A stretch of DNA of 64,000 nucleotides from Sphingobium naphthae (GCF_020782235.1 NZ_JAJGNO010000002.1:124001-188000); one strand, 5' to 3'. Counted from the first letter of the stretch, positions 27,483-37,207 are shown. Numbers and translations: made by a program. The notes: generated from the sequence alone by a model not told the origin.

Positions 27483-27499
27483 CCGGCCTTCAAGGCCGG
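27483..27499 (-). terminator. Small hairpin directly after the GH97 stop
   Basis: CCGGCC (27483-27488) pairs with GGCCGG (27494-27499) around a TTCAA loop, 7 bases past the GH97 stop. Together with the larger stem-loop at 27441-27474 it makes a double-hairpin operon end. Confidence 0.4.
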
Positions 27500-27506
27500 A
27501 TGCGCA

Positions 27507-29561
27507 TCATCGTTGCGGGGTGAGGCGGATCGCGGCGCCACCGCCCGGCGCCAGCCATAATGTGTAGCTGTCGCCCTTGCGGACCGTGCGGGTTTCATAG
27601 GCGATGCGGTGGCGCGCCTCCGTCAGATAGGTTGCGCCTTCGCCGTCCTTGTAGATGGTGGCGCTATAGGCCTTGCCCGGCTCCAGCTGATCGAAGGTCA
27701 GCGATACCGTCCTGGCCGTCGCGTCATTGACGCCGCCGACATACCAGTCCGCGCTGCTGCGGTCCTTGCGCGCAAAGATCGCATAATCGCCGACCTCGCC
27801 CGCGATCAGGTGGCTTTCCGCCCAGTCGGCGGGCACCTGGCGGATAAACGCCAGTTCCTTGGGATATTTTGCCAGCGTCTCGATGAAATCGGCGGCCATC
27901 TGGATCGGCGAATAGATCGCCAGATAAAGGCCCAGTTGCTTGGCCAGGGTGGAGGCGAGCGGCGCGTGGTTGGCGCCTTCCAGGCTCAGCACGCCGGGGG
28001 TGAAGTCCATCGGCCCCGACAGCATGCGGGTATAGACCAGCGTCGGTTCATGGTCCGGCCCGTTGGCGAAGGCGCCCCAGGCATTATATTCCATGCCGCG
28101 CGCGCCTTCCCGCCCGACCCAGTTGGGGTAGGTGCGGCGCAGGCCCGTATCCTTGATCGGCTCATGCGCGTTCACCGCGACATGGTTGCGGGCGGCGGTC
28201 TCCACCACTTTCAGATGATGCTGCGCCATGCGCTGGCCGTCATGCCACTCCATCCGCCGCTGTCCCGCCGCATCGCCCGGCGCGATGATCCCGCCGGCGT
28301 CGGCGACATAGCCGGTCTTGACCACATCGACGCCCAAGCGTCCATAAAGCGCCATCGCGTCGTCCAGCTGCGCCTCATAATTGGCGATATTGCCGCCCGT
28401 TTCATGATGGCCGATCAGGCGGACGCCCTTCTTTCGCGCATAGGCGGCCAGGCCCGGCAGGTCGAAATCCGGCGTTGGCTGGGTGAAGCTGAAATCGTCG
28501 CCATGGCCGAACCATTCGCCGTTCCAGCCCTTGTCCCAGCCTTCGACCAGTACGCCGCGGAAGCCATGCTTCGCCGCGAAGTCGATATATTGCTTCGTCC
28601 GCTCGGTCGTCGCCCCATGTTTGGGGCCTTCCGCCCAGGACCAGTCGCCCCGGATCATGCCCCACCAGATGCCGATATATTTGGCCGGCGTGAACCAGCT
28701 GACGTCGCCCAGCTTGTTGGGCTCGTTGAGGTTCAGCTCCAGATCATTTTCAACCAGGCCCGCCGCATCGTCGGCGATGCGCATCGTGCGCCAGGGCGTG
28801 TTGAAGGGCAGGTCGCGCGTCACTCGCGCCGCCTGCGAAGACGGCGCCAGGGTCGTACGGAACTTGCGTCCATCCGCGCGCTTGAGCCAATAGCCGGCAT
28901 AATCGACCAGCGCGGCTTCATGGAAGCTCACATGCGTGCCGTCATCAAGACGCATGGTGATCGGCGTATGCGCGGTGGACACAGCGTCGATCGGCGTCTT
29001 CTGATAGACCTGCTCATAACGGTTCCACTCACCGCCGGGAATCCACCAGGCCGTGCCTTCGGGTGCGATGTCGAACTCGGTCGTCTCATCGGCGATGCGC
29101 ATCGTCTTGAGCCCCGGCTGTTCGGGCAGCTCGTAGCGGAAGCCCACACCGTCATCGAACAGGCGGAAGCGGATGTTCATCAGGCGATTGCCCTGCACAT
29201 CCGACTGGCGGAAGCGGACCAGCAGTTCATTATGATGGTCGGTGATGAAGCGACGTTCGCCCCAGGGCTGCTCCCATTTTTCCTTGCCGCTCGCCTTGTC
29301 CGATCCGATGATTGAGAAGCCCCGCGTCATGTTGAGCCCGTCGGTCAGCAGGAAGCCCAGCTTCGATGGCGCGATCAGCAGCTTGCCCTTGCGCGAAAGC
29401 GACCAGGTCGGGCGGCTGTCATTGTCGGTCGATATGGTCAGCAGGATGCTGCCGTCGGGCGACGTGGCGGTGACGGCGGGTTTGCTGTCCTGCGCCATCG
29501 CCGATGTCATCAGTGCGAGCGGCAGGGTCAGCGCGCAGGCGCGCAGCGCGGGGGTCAGCAT
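27507..29561 (-). CDS. Glycoside hydrolase family 97 alpha-glucosidase (SusB-like)
   Basis: A 684-residue secreted enzyme releasing glucose from maltodextrins. A signal peptide (residues 1-23, SAMAQ) is followed by the GH97 N-terminal beta domain, the catalytic barrel (GVLVEGWDKGWNG) and a C-terminal beta domain. Glutamates at 387 (HHETGG), 467 (HEPIK) and 491 (GMEYN) match the triad of the inverting enzyme SusB, including the 24-residue spacing of the last two; the retaining branch would have an aspartate nucleophile instead. A gaggag ribosome site lies 10 bases after the GH13 gene. It is the last gene of the maltose operon. Confidence 0.92.
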   Translation of the reverse strand: MLTPALRACALTLPLALMTSAMAQDSKPAVTATSPDGSILLTISTDNDSRPTWSLSRKGKLLIAPSKLGFLLTDGLNMTRGFSIIGSDKASGKEKWEQPWGERRFITDHHNELLVRFRQSDVQGNRLMNIRFRLFDDGVGFRYELPEQPGLKTMRIADETTEFDIAPEGTAWWIPGGEWNRYEQVYQKTPIDAVSTAHTPITMRLDDGTHVSFHEAALVDYAGYWLKRADGRKFRTTLAPSSQAARVTRDLPFNTPWRTMRIADDAAGLVENDLELNLNEPNKLGDVSWFTPAKYIGIWWGMIRGDWSWAEGPKHGATTERTKQYIDFAAKHGFRGVLVEGWDKGWNGEWFGHGDDFSFTQPTPDFDLPGLAAYARKKGVRLIGHHETGGNIANYEAQLDDAMALYGRLGVDVVKTGYVADAGGIIAPGDAAGQRRMEWHDGQRMAQHHLKVVETAARNHVAVNAHEPIKDTGLRRTYPNWVGREGARGMEYNAWGAFANGPDHEPTLVYTRMLSGPMDFTPGVLSLEGANHAPLASTLAKQLGLYLAIYSPIQMAADFIETLAKYPKELAFIRQVPADWAESHLIAGEVGDYAIFARKDRSSADWYVGGVNDATARTVSLTFDQLEPGKAYSATIYKDGEGATYLTEARHRIAYETRTVRKGDSYTLWLAPGGGAAIRLTPQR

Positions 29562-29571
29562 GACTTTCTCC

Positions 29572-31179
29572 TCATTCCTCGATCAGCAGCGCGCCATAAG
29601 CGGGCAAGATGCCAGGTGCGGCGCCATTGACGGCGCAGATGACGGGGTCGGCTCCGGCCGCCTCCAGCGGCCATTCTGCGGCCCGGTTCGACAGGTTGAA
29701 CAGGCAGAGCAGCGACTGGTCCTGCGTCCGTCGGCGGAACATCAACCGCTGCTCGTCCGCGATCAGCACGTCCAGCGCGCCATGGCGCAGCACCGGATGC
29801 GCCTTGCGCAGCGCGAGCAGGTCGCGGGTGAAGGCGAGCAGCGACTGGGGGTCGGCCTCCTGCGCGTCGACCGCAAGCGCCAGATGATCCTCCCCATGCG
29901 GCAGCCAGGGTTCTACGCTGGAAAAGCCCGCCTGCGCCGCGCCGGCGCTCCAGGGCAGCGGCGTGCGCGCGCCGTCGCGCGACAGGGTGAGCGGCCAGTT
30001 GGCGATCGCTTCGGGGTCCTGCAGCCGTTCGAAGGGAATATCGACCTGGGTGATGCCCAGTTCCTCGCCCTGATAAAGGATGGGGTTGCCGCGCAAAGCC
30101 ATCAGCAGCGCCATCTTGAGCCGCGCGAAGGCGGGGCGATCCTCGGGCGCGCACCAGCGTGACAGCGCGCGCGGCGCGTCATGATTTTCGAACGCCCAGC
30201 TAGGCCAGCCCATGCCCGGCTCATCGGGCCAGCGCTCGACCGTGTCCTTGACCAGAGCCGGCGTCAGCGCGGGAGCATAGAGGAAATTGAAGCCATAGGC
30301 GCTGTTGAGGCGCGTGTCCCCCGCCGTATAGGCCTTCATCTCCTTTTCGGCGAGGTCGCCGCCCACTTCCGCCATGGTGAACACGGCCCCATAGTTGTCG
30401 CACAGCGCCCGGATGCGCTCGACGAACCCGACGACGTCGGGATGCGACTGGTTGTAGCGGCGGATCTGGAAGTCGAAGGGGCGGGTGCGCGGCTTGCCAT
30501 CGTCCGGGGCAGGCGGATTGTCGCGCAATTGCGGGTCATGCATGGAATGGTTGAGCGCATCGAGGCGGAAGCCGTCGACGCCGCGGTCGAGCCAGAAGCG
30601 CATCGCGCCGAGCAACGCGTCCTGCACCGCATCCAGATGGACATTGAGCTGCGGCTGGCTGGCGAGGAATTGGTGCATATAATATTGGCCGCGCCGCGCG
30701 TCCCAGGTCCAGGCTGGTCCGCCGAACACCGACTGCCAGTTGTTGGGAGGGCTGCCGTCCGGCTTCGGATCTGCCCATACATACCAGTCCGCCTTGTCGC
30801 TCGACTTCCCCGCGCGGCTGTCCTGAAACCAGGCATGCAGATCGGACGTGTGCGCATATACCTGGTCGATGGTGACCTTGAGGCCCAGCTCATGGGCCCG
30901 CGCCACCAGCGCATCGAAATCGGCGATGGTGCCGAAGATCGGATCGACGCCGCAATAATCGGCAATGTCATAGCCGAAATCGCGCATCGGGGACGTGAAG
31001 AAGGGCGAAATCCAGATCGCATCGGCACCCAGCCTGGCGACATGCTCCAGCCGCTGCGTGATGCCGGCGAGATCGCCGATGCCGTCGCCATTACTGTCCT
31101 GGAAGCTGCGCGGGTAAATCTGGTAGATGACGGCGCCCTTCCACCAGGGAAGGTCGGTCGGGATCGGGTCAGGCATCAT
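29572..31179 (-). CDS. Alpha-glucosidase, GH13 (oligo-1,6-glucosidase type)
   Basis: A 535-residue cytoplasmic or leaderless GH13 enzyme beginning PWWKGAVIYQIYPRSFQDSNG. The catalytic residues are nucleophile Asp207 (GFRLDALNH), acid/base Glu271 (FTMAEVGG) and transition-state Asp334 (ENHDAPR). The metal-binding DSNGDGIGDL is at about 28-37. It should hydrolyse maltose and short malto- or isomalto-oligosaccharides. It lies 15 bases after the amylase gene and 10 bases before GH97. The start is ATGATG; the second ATG at 31176 is equally possible. Confidence 0.93.
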   Translation of the reverse strand: MMPDPIPTDLPWWKGAVIYQIYPRSFQDSNGDGIGDLAGITQRLEHVARLGADAIWISPFFTSPMRDFGYDIADYCGVDPIFGTIADFDALVARAHELGLKVTIDQVYAHTSDLHAWFQDSRAGKSSDKADWYVWADPKPDGSPPNNWQSVFGGPAWTWDARRGQYYMHQFLASQPQLNVHLDAVQDALLGAMRFWLDRGVDGFRLDALNHSMHDPQLRDNPPAPDDGKPRTRPFDFQIRRYNQSHPDVVGFVERIRALCDNYGAVFTMAEVGGDLAEKEMKAYTAGDTRLNSAYGFNFLYAPALTPALVKDTVERWPDEPGMGWPSWAFENHDAPRALSRWCAPEDRPAFARLKMALLMALRGNPILYQGEELGITQVDIPFERLQDPEAIANWPLTLSRDGARTPLPWSAGAAQAGFSSVEPWLPHGEDHLALAVDAQEADPQSLLAFTRDLLALRKAHPVLRHGALDVLIADEQRLMFRRRTQDQSLLCLFNLSNRAAEWPLEAAGADPVICAVNGAAPGILPAYGALLIEE

Positions 31180-31194
31180 GCGGTCTTCCGGGGA

Positions 31195-33021
31195 TCAGGG
31201 TTGGGCGGCGCAGACGGCATAGCCGAAGGCGGGCAGGGTAAGGGTCAGGCTGCCGGGCGCGGCAGCCATGGCGGGGCAATCGCCCGACAGGGGGGCGAAG
31301 TTCCGGCTGGCCGGATCGACCGCGACCTGAGTTGTCAGCGCCGTGTCGCTGGTGTTGAAGGCGATCAGCACTTCGCGGCCGTTGTCGGGATCGAAGCGGG
31401 AGACGGCGAAGAGTCCCGGCTTGTCCGAACTGGCGCGCACCGTGGTCGCGCCGCGCGACAGGGCCGGGGTTGCGCGGCGCAACTTGGCCAGCCGAGCGAT
31501 TTCGGCATAGACTGGATGATCGATGGCGAAATTGTCGGCTGCCGTTGTCGCGCTGGTGCCGACGAGCCGATCGCTATTATACTCCGCCACGCGCGAGGGG
31601 AACATGTCCTGCCGCGCCTGCTGGTCATTGCCCGTGCCGGCAAAGCCCTGCTCATCGCCATAATAGAGCGTCGGCACGCCGCGCAGGGTCAGCAGCATAG
31701 CGTGGCCGAGCAAAGTCCGCGCCAGCTCTTCGTCCGCGCCCATCTGCGGCCTAGCCTCACGCAGGAAGAAGGCGAAGCGCCCGGCGTCATGATTGCCCAG
31801 GAAAGTAGGCAGCTGCAGCGCCGCCGACGTGCCACCTTCATAGAGGACATCGTCCTGCGTCAGGCGCGCGAGCATGTCGGTGCCGCTCTTGCCGCTGGCC
31901 GCGTCCACCGCCGCGCGCATGAACGCGAAGTCGAGCACGGCCGGAAACCCGGCGTTGCGAGTCCAGCTCGCCAACAGAGCGGGATCATAGTCGCCCGTCG
32001 CGACTTCCCCGAAAATGTGGAAGTTCGGGATGCCCTTCGCGGCCGCATGGTGGCGGATGGCGGGGATGAAGGCGCGCCAGAATTGCGGGTTCACATGCTT
32101 GGCGGTGTCGATGCGATAGCCGTCGATGCCGAACCGGTCGATCCACCCCTTGTAGATGGCGATGAAGCCATCCACCACGCGCGGATTTTCGGTCGCCAGA
32201 TCGTCCAGACCGACAAAGTCGCCATATTGCGCGCTTTCGCCGCGCCAATCGGTGTCGCCGCGATTATGATAATAGACGGGATCGTTCAGCCAGGCTGGCA
32301 CCTTCGCCTTTTCCTCGCCCTTGGGAATGACCGGCGTGTAGGCGAAGGCGGGATCGGTCAGCTTTCCCCAGTTGGCGGGGCTTGCGTCGTCATCGCCCGC
32401 AAAGCCGCCGTTGATCGGCGCGCCGGTGACGCCGCCCCGGCGGGAAAAGGGATAGTCGGCCTTGGAGCGATATGGGGCCGCGCTTGCGGGGCTCTCGCGA
32501 TACTGGATGACGTCGGCGGTATGGTTGGCGATGATGTCCATATAGACTTTCATGCCGCGCGCATGAGCGGCGTCCACCAGCGCCCGAAAGTCCGCGTCCG
32601 TGCCGAAATGCGGGTCGACCTGCGTGAAGTCGGTCACCCAATAGCCATGATAGCCTGCGCTCTCCTGGCCGGGCCCGCCCTGCACGGGCTTGTTCTTGAA
32701 GATGGGCGCGAGCCAGATGGCGGTGGCGCCCAGCCCCTGAATATAGTCCAGCTTCGCGGTCAGCCCTTTGAGGTCGCCGCCATGGTAGAAGCCGCGCGAG
32801 GCGGGGTCATAGCCGGTCTGGAGCCGTCCGCCTTTCACGCCGCCCTTGTCGTTGCGCGGATCGCCATTGGCGAACCGGTCGGGCAGGACGAAATAGACGA
32901 TCTCCTGCACGGGCGTTCGCGCGCGCAGTTCCGACAGCGTGTCCGCGCGGGCCGACGCGGCGCTCAAGGCCACGAGGCTGGCGGCGGCCGTCACGATAAT
33001 GGTCGTGGCCGTTCGTCCCAT
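31195..33021 (-). CDS. Secreted alpha-amylase family protein (GH13)
   Basis: A 608-residue enzyme with signal peptide (residues 1-26, SARA). It starts the catalytic domain with VYFVLPDRFANGDP and shows Asp305 (GYRIDTAKHVN), Glu339 (HIFGEV) and Asp412 (LGNHDAGR). DIIANHTADV is the first conserved region. A C-terminal beta domain ends in a Cys-containing tail. It likely cleaves alpha-glucans in the periplasm or at the surface. The start is ATG 33021 because it gives a good signal peptide; the longer reading from 33090 overlaps the end of the receptor gene. It is the second gene of the operon, after the receptor. Confidence 0.93.
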   Translation of the reverse strand: MGRTATTIIVTAAASLVALSAASARADTLSELRARTPVQEIVYFVLPDRFANGDPRNDKGGVKGGRLQTGYDPASRGFYHGGDLKGLTAKLDYIQGLGATAIWLAPIFKNKPVQGGPGQESAGYHGYWVTDFTQVDPHFGTDADFRALVDAAHARGMKVYMDIIANHTADVIQYRESPASAAPYRSKADYPFSRRGGVTGAPINGGFAGDDDASPANWGKLTDPAFAYTPVIPKGEEKAKVPAWLNDPVYYHNRGDTDWRGESAQYGDFVGLDDLATENPRVVDGFIAIYKGWIDRFGIDGYRIDTAKHVNPQFWRAFIPAIRHHAAAKGIPNFHIFGEVATGDYDPALLASWTRNAGFPAVLDFAFMRAAVDAASGKSGTDMLARLTQDDVLYEGGTSAALQLPTFLGNHDAGRFAFFLREARPQMGADEELARTLLGHAMLLTLRGVPTLYYGDEQGFAGTGNDQQARQDMFPSRVAEYNSDRLVGTSATTAADNFAIDHPVYAEIARLAKLRRATPALSRGATTVRASSDKPGLFAVSRFDPDNGREVLIAFNTSDTALTTQVAVDPASRNFAPLSGDCPAMAAAPGSLTLTLPAFGYAVCAAQP

Positions 33022-33089
33022 CGGGAAACCCCTCTGCTTGACCCCCGTGAATGGCCGGCGGCTGGACGCCGCCGGCCCAACTCTACACA

Positions 33090-35798
33090 TCAGAAGCGGT
33101 AGTTGAAGCCCGCCATGAAGCGGCGGCCATAGCTTTGATAGTTGCGGATCTGGATCGAAGCGCCGGTGTCGACGGACACGAAGGGCTCATCGGTGAGATT
33201 CTGGCCCTGCAGGAAGAGCGACAGGCCTTCCAGCGCGCTGCCCTTCTGGAAGTCATAGCCGATCTGCCCGTCGACGATCGTCTCGCTCAGCGCGCGGCGC
33301 AATTCCCGCTCGCCGCCGAAGCCGACGAATTGGCCTACGAAGGAGGACCGGTAACGCACAGACCCGCGCGCCGAAAAGCCCCATTTTTCGAAGAACAGCG
33401 TGCCGTTCGCGACCCAGCGCGAATAATCGGGCAGGTCTTCCGCCGCTGCATCGACGCCGGGCCGGATGCTCGTCTTGGTATAGCCCGCGCCGCCGGTGAC
33501 GCCAAAGCCCTCCAGCGCGGGCGTGATCACTTCAAACGGCACGGTGCCCGCGATTTCGAAGCCATAGAGCTTGCCACCCGATCCGTTCACCGGTCGCGTG
33601 ATCGTGCCTTGCAGATCGGTGACGCCCGGCGGCAGGACGATCGGTAGGCCGGTATAGTCGAACGGCACCGTCTCGCGATAGACGTAGCTTTGCAGCTTCT
33701 TGTAGAAGAGCTGCAGGCCGACATAGCCCTTGGTGCCGAAATATTTTTCGAAATTGAGGTCCGCCGCCCAGGCGCGATAGGGGCGCAGCGTCGGCGTGCC
33801 GCCGGTGCCGGTGATGGTGCCGCTGTTGGTGTTGTAGCCATAATCCAGGCTGACCTTCATATCCTCGAAGCGGGGGCGCTGGATTTCGCGCGCGCCCGAC
33901 AGGCGGATGACGAAATCGCTCGGGAAGCGCAGCGACAGGTTGGCGCTGGGCAGGACATCCCAATAGGTCGCGCCGCGCGTCGTCGGCACCAGGTCGGCCG
34001 CCGCCAGATTCTGGAAGCCGCGCGACTTCTGCTCGGTATTCTGCGCCAGCACGCCCACATTGCCGGTCAGTTCGGCCGAGCCCACCGCGGCCTTGATGTC
34101 GGCCATCAGATAGGCGGACATCACGCGCTCGGTGACGGAATAGGCCTTGGCGGGCACATCCTTGCTGGGGTTTGCGGTCAGCACATAGACGCCGTCCTCC
34201 AGCAGCTGGAACGGGTCATAGGACAGGATCGGCCCGACGCCGATAATGTCCAGATCCGTGGCGCTCATCCGATATTGGTCGGGCAGCACCAGCGACGTAG
34301 CGCCATTGGCGAGGTTCAGGAAATATTCGTTGGGCGTCTTGGACTTGGTGCGATCGGTATAGCCCAGGCCCGCCGTCACCTTGGACAGGAAACCGCTGTC
34401 GACCTCCTTGCCGAACTCGATCTGATAGCTTTTCAGCTCATCATCGATGATGCGGTCGTTATAATAGCCCTCCTGATGGCCGAGCGGCGCGCCCGCGCCC
34501 CAGCCCAGCGGATCGGTCAGGACCATGAGGTCCGGATCGCTATAGTCCAGCTGGCTGCTGGTGAAGCGCGTGCCGGTGCGGGTGCTGACGAAATCCAGCG
34601 TGTCGGTCGCGCCCACACCGGGGCCATAGCCGGTGCCAGCATTGGTTTCGAGCGACAGCTCGCTGCGATCGGTGCGCGAATAGCCAAAGTCGAAACTGGC
34701 CGACCAGCCGTCGTCCCCGCTATATTTGGCGTTGAAGCCGCCCGAGAATATCTGCGACGTGCGTTCATAGCCATGGTTGTTCACCACCGCTTCGACATTG
34801 GTGAAGGTGCCGCTGTCGATGAAATTGCCGTCGCTCGTCGTGCTGCCGGGGACCAGCGTCGCGCTGGACCAGTAGAGCGGGAATTCCACGCCGCGCTTGA
34901 TCTGCTTGTCCTTGAAGTCGCCGTAGAAGCCATCGAAGGTCAGCATCAGCGTGTCGGTCGCCTGCACCTGCACGCTGCCCTGGATGCCCAGGCGCTTGAG
35001 CTGGGTGGACACGCCAAACGGCTTGACGCCGCCAATCACCTTCTCGCCATCGGGAGTGTCGGCATAGCCCCAGGCTTCGAACTCCTTGGACTGGTAGGGC
35101 TCGTCGCTATAGGCGACCGACAGGGCGACGCCGATGCGGTCGCCGGCAAACTGGTCGACATAGGTGCCGGTCAGGCGATAGCCCATATCCTTGCTGTCGG
35201 CGTTGACCTTGCCCAGGTCGGCATAGACGCCGCGTGCGCCGACGGCGACCAGCTGCTTGCCATAATCGAGCGGGCGGATGGTGCGGATGTCGACCGTGCC
35301 GACCAGCCCCTGATGGATGAGGTTGGCCTGCGGCGTCTTGTAGACATCCACGCGGCTGACGACTTCGGCGGGATATTGGTCGAACTCGACATTGCGCTGC
35401 TCTCCGGTCGACGTCTGCGGCCGGCCATTGAGCGTGGTCGAGGACAGGTCGGCGCTGGCGCCGCGGATCGCGATCGAATTGGCGCGGCCGAACAGGCGCT
35501 GCGATGTCAGGCCGGGCAGGCGAGCGATGGATTCGCCGATCGACGCGTCGGGCAGCTTGCCGATATCCTCAGCCGAAACCGATTCGACGATCGTCTGCGC
35601 ATTCTTCTTCACATTGACCGCATTCTCCAGCGCGGCGCGGAAACCGGTGACGACGATCGTGCTGGCAGGATCATCCTGCGGCGCGCTTTCGGCTTGGGGC
35701 GCGCTGTCCTGCGCCATGGCGGGCGCAGCGCCCGCCGCCGCGACGATCGCGAGCATGGAAGCGCCCAGCCACTGGGCGCGGTCGAAATGATTGGCCAC
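33090..35798 (-). CDS. TonB-dependent receptor for malto-oligosaccharides
   Basis: A 902-residue outer-membrane receptor. The start is taken as GTG at 35798, which has a ggggagagg ribosome site and gives a signal peptide (residues 1-29, PAMAQD). The linker STIVVTGFRAALENAVNVKKN leads into a plug (EDIGKLPDASIGESIARLPG, IAIRGASADLSSTTLNGR) and a barrel ending in FNYRF. This receptor class, with AQxIKxNA-like VKKNA and KLPD elements, is the proteobacterial glycan type. It is the first gene of the amylase/glucosidase/GH97 operon and diverges from a LacI regulator, so maltodextrin uptake is the likely role. The longer frame up to 36710 is antisense to lacI. Confidence 0.92.
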   Translation of the reverse strand: MANHFDRAQWLGASMLAIVAAAGAAPAMAQDSAPQAESAPQDDPASTIVVTGFRAALENAVNVKKNAQTIVESVSAEDIGKLPDASIGESIARLPGLTSQRLFGRANSIAIRGASADLSSTTLNGRPQTSTGEQRNVEFDQYPAEVVSRVDVYKTPQANLIHQGLVGTVDIRTIRPLDYGKQLVAVGARGVYADLGKVNADSKDMGYRLTGTYVDQFAGDRIGVALSVAYSDEPYQSKEFEAWGYADTPDGEKVIGGVKPFGVSTQLKRLGIQGSVQVQATDTLMLTFDGFYGDFKDKQIKRGVEFPLYWSSATLVPGSTTSDGNFIDSGTFTNVEAVVNNHGYERTSQIFSGGFNAKYSGDDGWSASFDFGYSRTDRSELSLETNAGTGYGPGVGATDTLDFVSTRTGTRFTSSQLDYSDPDLMVLTDPLGWGAGAPLGHQEGYYNDRIIDDELKSYQIEFGKEVDSGFLSKVTAGLGYTDRTKSKTPNEYFLNLANGATSLVLPDQYRMSATDLDIIGVGPILSYDPFQLLEDGVYVLTANPSKDVPAKAYSVTERVMSAYLMADIKAAVGSAELTGNVGVLAQNTEQKSRGFQNLAAADLVPTTRGATYWDVLPSANLSLRFPSDFVIRLSGAREIQRPRFEDMKVSLDYGYNTNSGTITGTGGTPTLRPYRAWAADLNFEKYFGTKGYVGLQLFYKKLQSYVYRETVPFDYTGLPIVLPPGVTDLQGTITRPVNGSGGKLYGFEIAGTVPFEVITPALEGFGVTGGAGYTKTSIRPGVDAAAEDLPDYSRWVANGTLFFEKWGFSARGSVRYRSSFVGQFVGFGGERELRRALSETIVDGQIGYDFQKGSALEGLSLFLQGQNLTDEPFVSVDTGASIQIRNYQSYGRRFMAGFNYRF

Positions 35799-35936
35799 TA
35801 TATCCTCTCCCCTTGCCACCGGCGATCCCTGTCGCAGCCGGCGCGAAACCCTTTGTCGGCCGCGCTGGTGGCCGTGTAGCGCCACTTCCCCGCGGTGGCG
35901 TCCATCTATGCCGCGTCGGCCGGAAGCCGCCATAGG

Positions 35937-35959
35937 GCATACGTATACGCATAATATGC
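35937..35959. promoter_or_regulatory. Candidate LacI-type operator between receptor and regulator
   Basis: The 279-base divergent region holds one AT-rich patch. It contains ATACGTAT (35939-35946), an 8-bp palindrome with the central CG typical of LacI-family operators, overlapping CGTATACG, then GCATA-A-TATGC (35949-35959). On the minus strand the second element reads TATTAT, a possible -10 box for the receptor operon, so a bound repressor would block it. The assignment is inference; the rest of the region is GC-rich and featureless to my eye. Confidence 0.45.
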
Positions 35960-36077
35960 AGCCGGCACGGGAAGCACGGCACTGTGGCCCCGGTGCAACG
36001 CGGAGGGGCGGGGCGAAGCTAGGCAATTGCGCCGCTTTGCCGAGGCTTCTACCAAGGGACACGCGCAGGAGACACAG

Positions 36078-37112
36078 ATGGGGCGGCAGCCGAGCAGCAA
36101 ACCGACCAGCTTCGACATCGCCTATCTGGCCGGCGTGTCGCAGCCCACGGTGAGCCGCGCCCTGCGGGGGTCGCGCTCCGTCAGCCTCGCTACCCGGCAG
36201 CGGATCGAAGCGATCGCGCGCGAGCTCAACTATTCGGTCGACAAGAACGCCTCCTCGCTGCGCTCGCAGCGCTCCAACACCATCGCGCTGCTCTTTTTCG
36301 AAGATCCGACGCCCGATGAATCCAACATCAACCCCTTCTTCCTGGCGATGCTGGGGTCGATTACCCGCCAATGCGCCGCCCATGGCCTGGACCTGCTGAT
36401 CTCCTTCCAGAAGATGGAGGATGACTGGCATGTCCGTTACCAGGATAGCCATCGCGCCGACGGGCTGATCCTCCTCGGCTATGGCGACTATACGCTCTAC
36501 AAGCAGCGGCTGGAGCAGCTGGTCGGCCATGGCACCCATTTCGTGCGCTGGGGGTCGGTCGGCGACGACAATATCGGGTCTACTGTGGGATCGGACAATG
36601 TCGGCGCGGGGCGGCTCGCCGGCGAGCATCTGCTGGCGCTCGGCCGGCGTCGCATCGCCTTTCTGGGCCATGCCGATGAACATTATCCCGAATTTGCGGA
36701 TCGCTACCAAGGCCTGTGCGCCGCCCTTCAGGCGCGGGGCATCACGCCCGATCCCTTGTTGCAGGTCGACGCCCTGACCGCCGAGGATGCAGGCCAGGCG
36801 GCCGCGCGAACGCTGATGGAGCGGGATGTCTCCTTCGACGCGATCTTCGCGGCCAGCGACCTGATCGCCATCGGCGCGATGCGCGCTCTGGCCGAAAAGG
36901 GGATGAGCATCCCGAAGAATGTGGCGATCGTCGGCTTTGATGACATCCCAGCCGCCAGCCTGACCAGCCCGCCGCTCACGACCATCATGCAGGATTTGAA
37001 GGGCGCCGGGGAGCTGCTCGTGGAAACGGTGCTGGCGCAGGTGGAAGGGCGCGCCCTTCCGCCCACCATGCTGCCCGCCCGCCTCGTCGTCCGGCGCAGC
37101 ACCAGCGGATGA
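36078..37112 (+). CDS. LacI-family transcriptional regulator of the maltose locus
   Basis: A 344-residue repressor. The N-terminal helix-turn-helix FDIAYLAGVSQPTVSRALRGSRSVS (about 9-33) and hinge LNYSVDKNASSLRS are followed by a periplasmic-binding-protein-like sensor domain (NTIALLFFEDPT, FDAIFAASDLIAIGAMRAL, VAIVGFDDIPAASLTSPPLTTIMQD). The start is ATG 36078, giving a normal leader; an in-frame upstream start at 36027 adds 17 residues with no family support. It diverges from the TonB/amylase operon and precedes a sugar transporter. It is probably a SusR-like maltodextrin regulator. Confidence 0.93.
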   Translation: MGRQPSSKPTSFDIAYLAGVSQPTVSRALRGSRSVSLATRQRIEAIARELNYSVDKNASSLRSQRSNTIALLFFEDPTPDESNINPFFLAMLGSITRQCAAHGLDLLISFQKMEDDWHVRYQDSHRADGLILLGYGDYTLYKQRLEQLVGHGTHFVRWGSVGDDNIGSTVGSDNVGAGRLAGEHLLALGRRRIAFLGHADEHYPEFADRYQGLCAALQARGITPDPLLQVDALTAEDAGQAAARTLMERDVSFDAIFAASDLIAIGAMRALAEKGMSIPKNVAIVGFDDIPAASLTSPPLTTIMQDLKGAGELLVETVLAQVEGRALPPTMLPARLVVRRSTSG

Positions 37113-37192
37113 CGGCTTCGCCCTGCCGCTGACAGTGAAGCGCTGCTGTCGCGAAACTGAAAGAATGCGCGCCTAGGCGGCGGCACAGGCGA

Positions 37193-37207
37193 GCCAGCGC
37201 CGCTGGC
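37193..37207. repeat. Palindrome upstream of the MFS gene
   Basis: GCCAGCG and CGCTGGC flank a single C, a perfect 7-bp inverted repeat in the 135-base gap between lacI and the transporter gene. It could be a small terminator stem or a regulator site. It is GC-rich and lacks the central CG-in-AT context of the divergent operator. Confidence 0.3.

Noticed and set aside
30181-33102. 973-codon + strand open frame across the amylase and glucosidase genes
   Set aside because: It crosses two well-supported GH13 genes and their junction in antisense and has no recognisable motif.
33690-35879. 729-codon + strand open frame opposite the maltose receptor
   Set aside because: Antisense of a complete TonB receptor; composition is that of a shadow frame.
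35799-36710. N-terminal extension of the maltose receptor frame
   Set aside because: It runs antisense through lacI; a GTG with a strong ribosome site and signal peptide gives the natural start at 35798.
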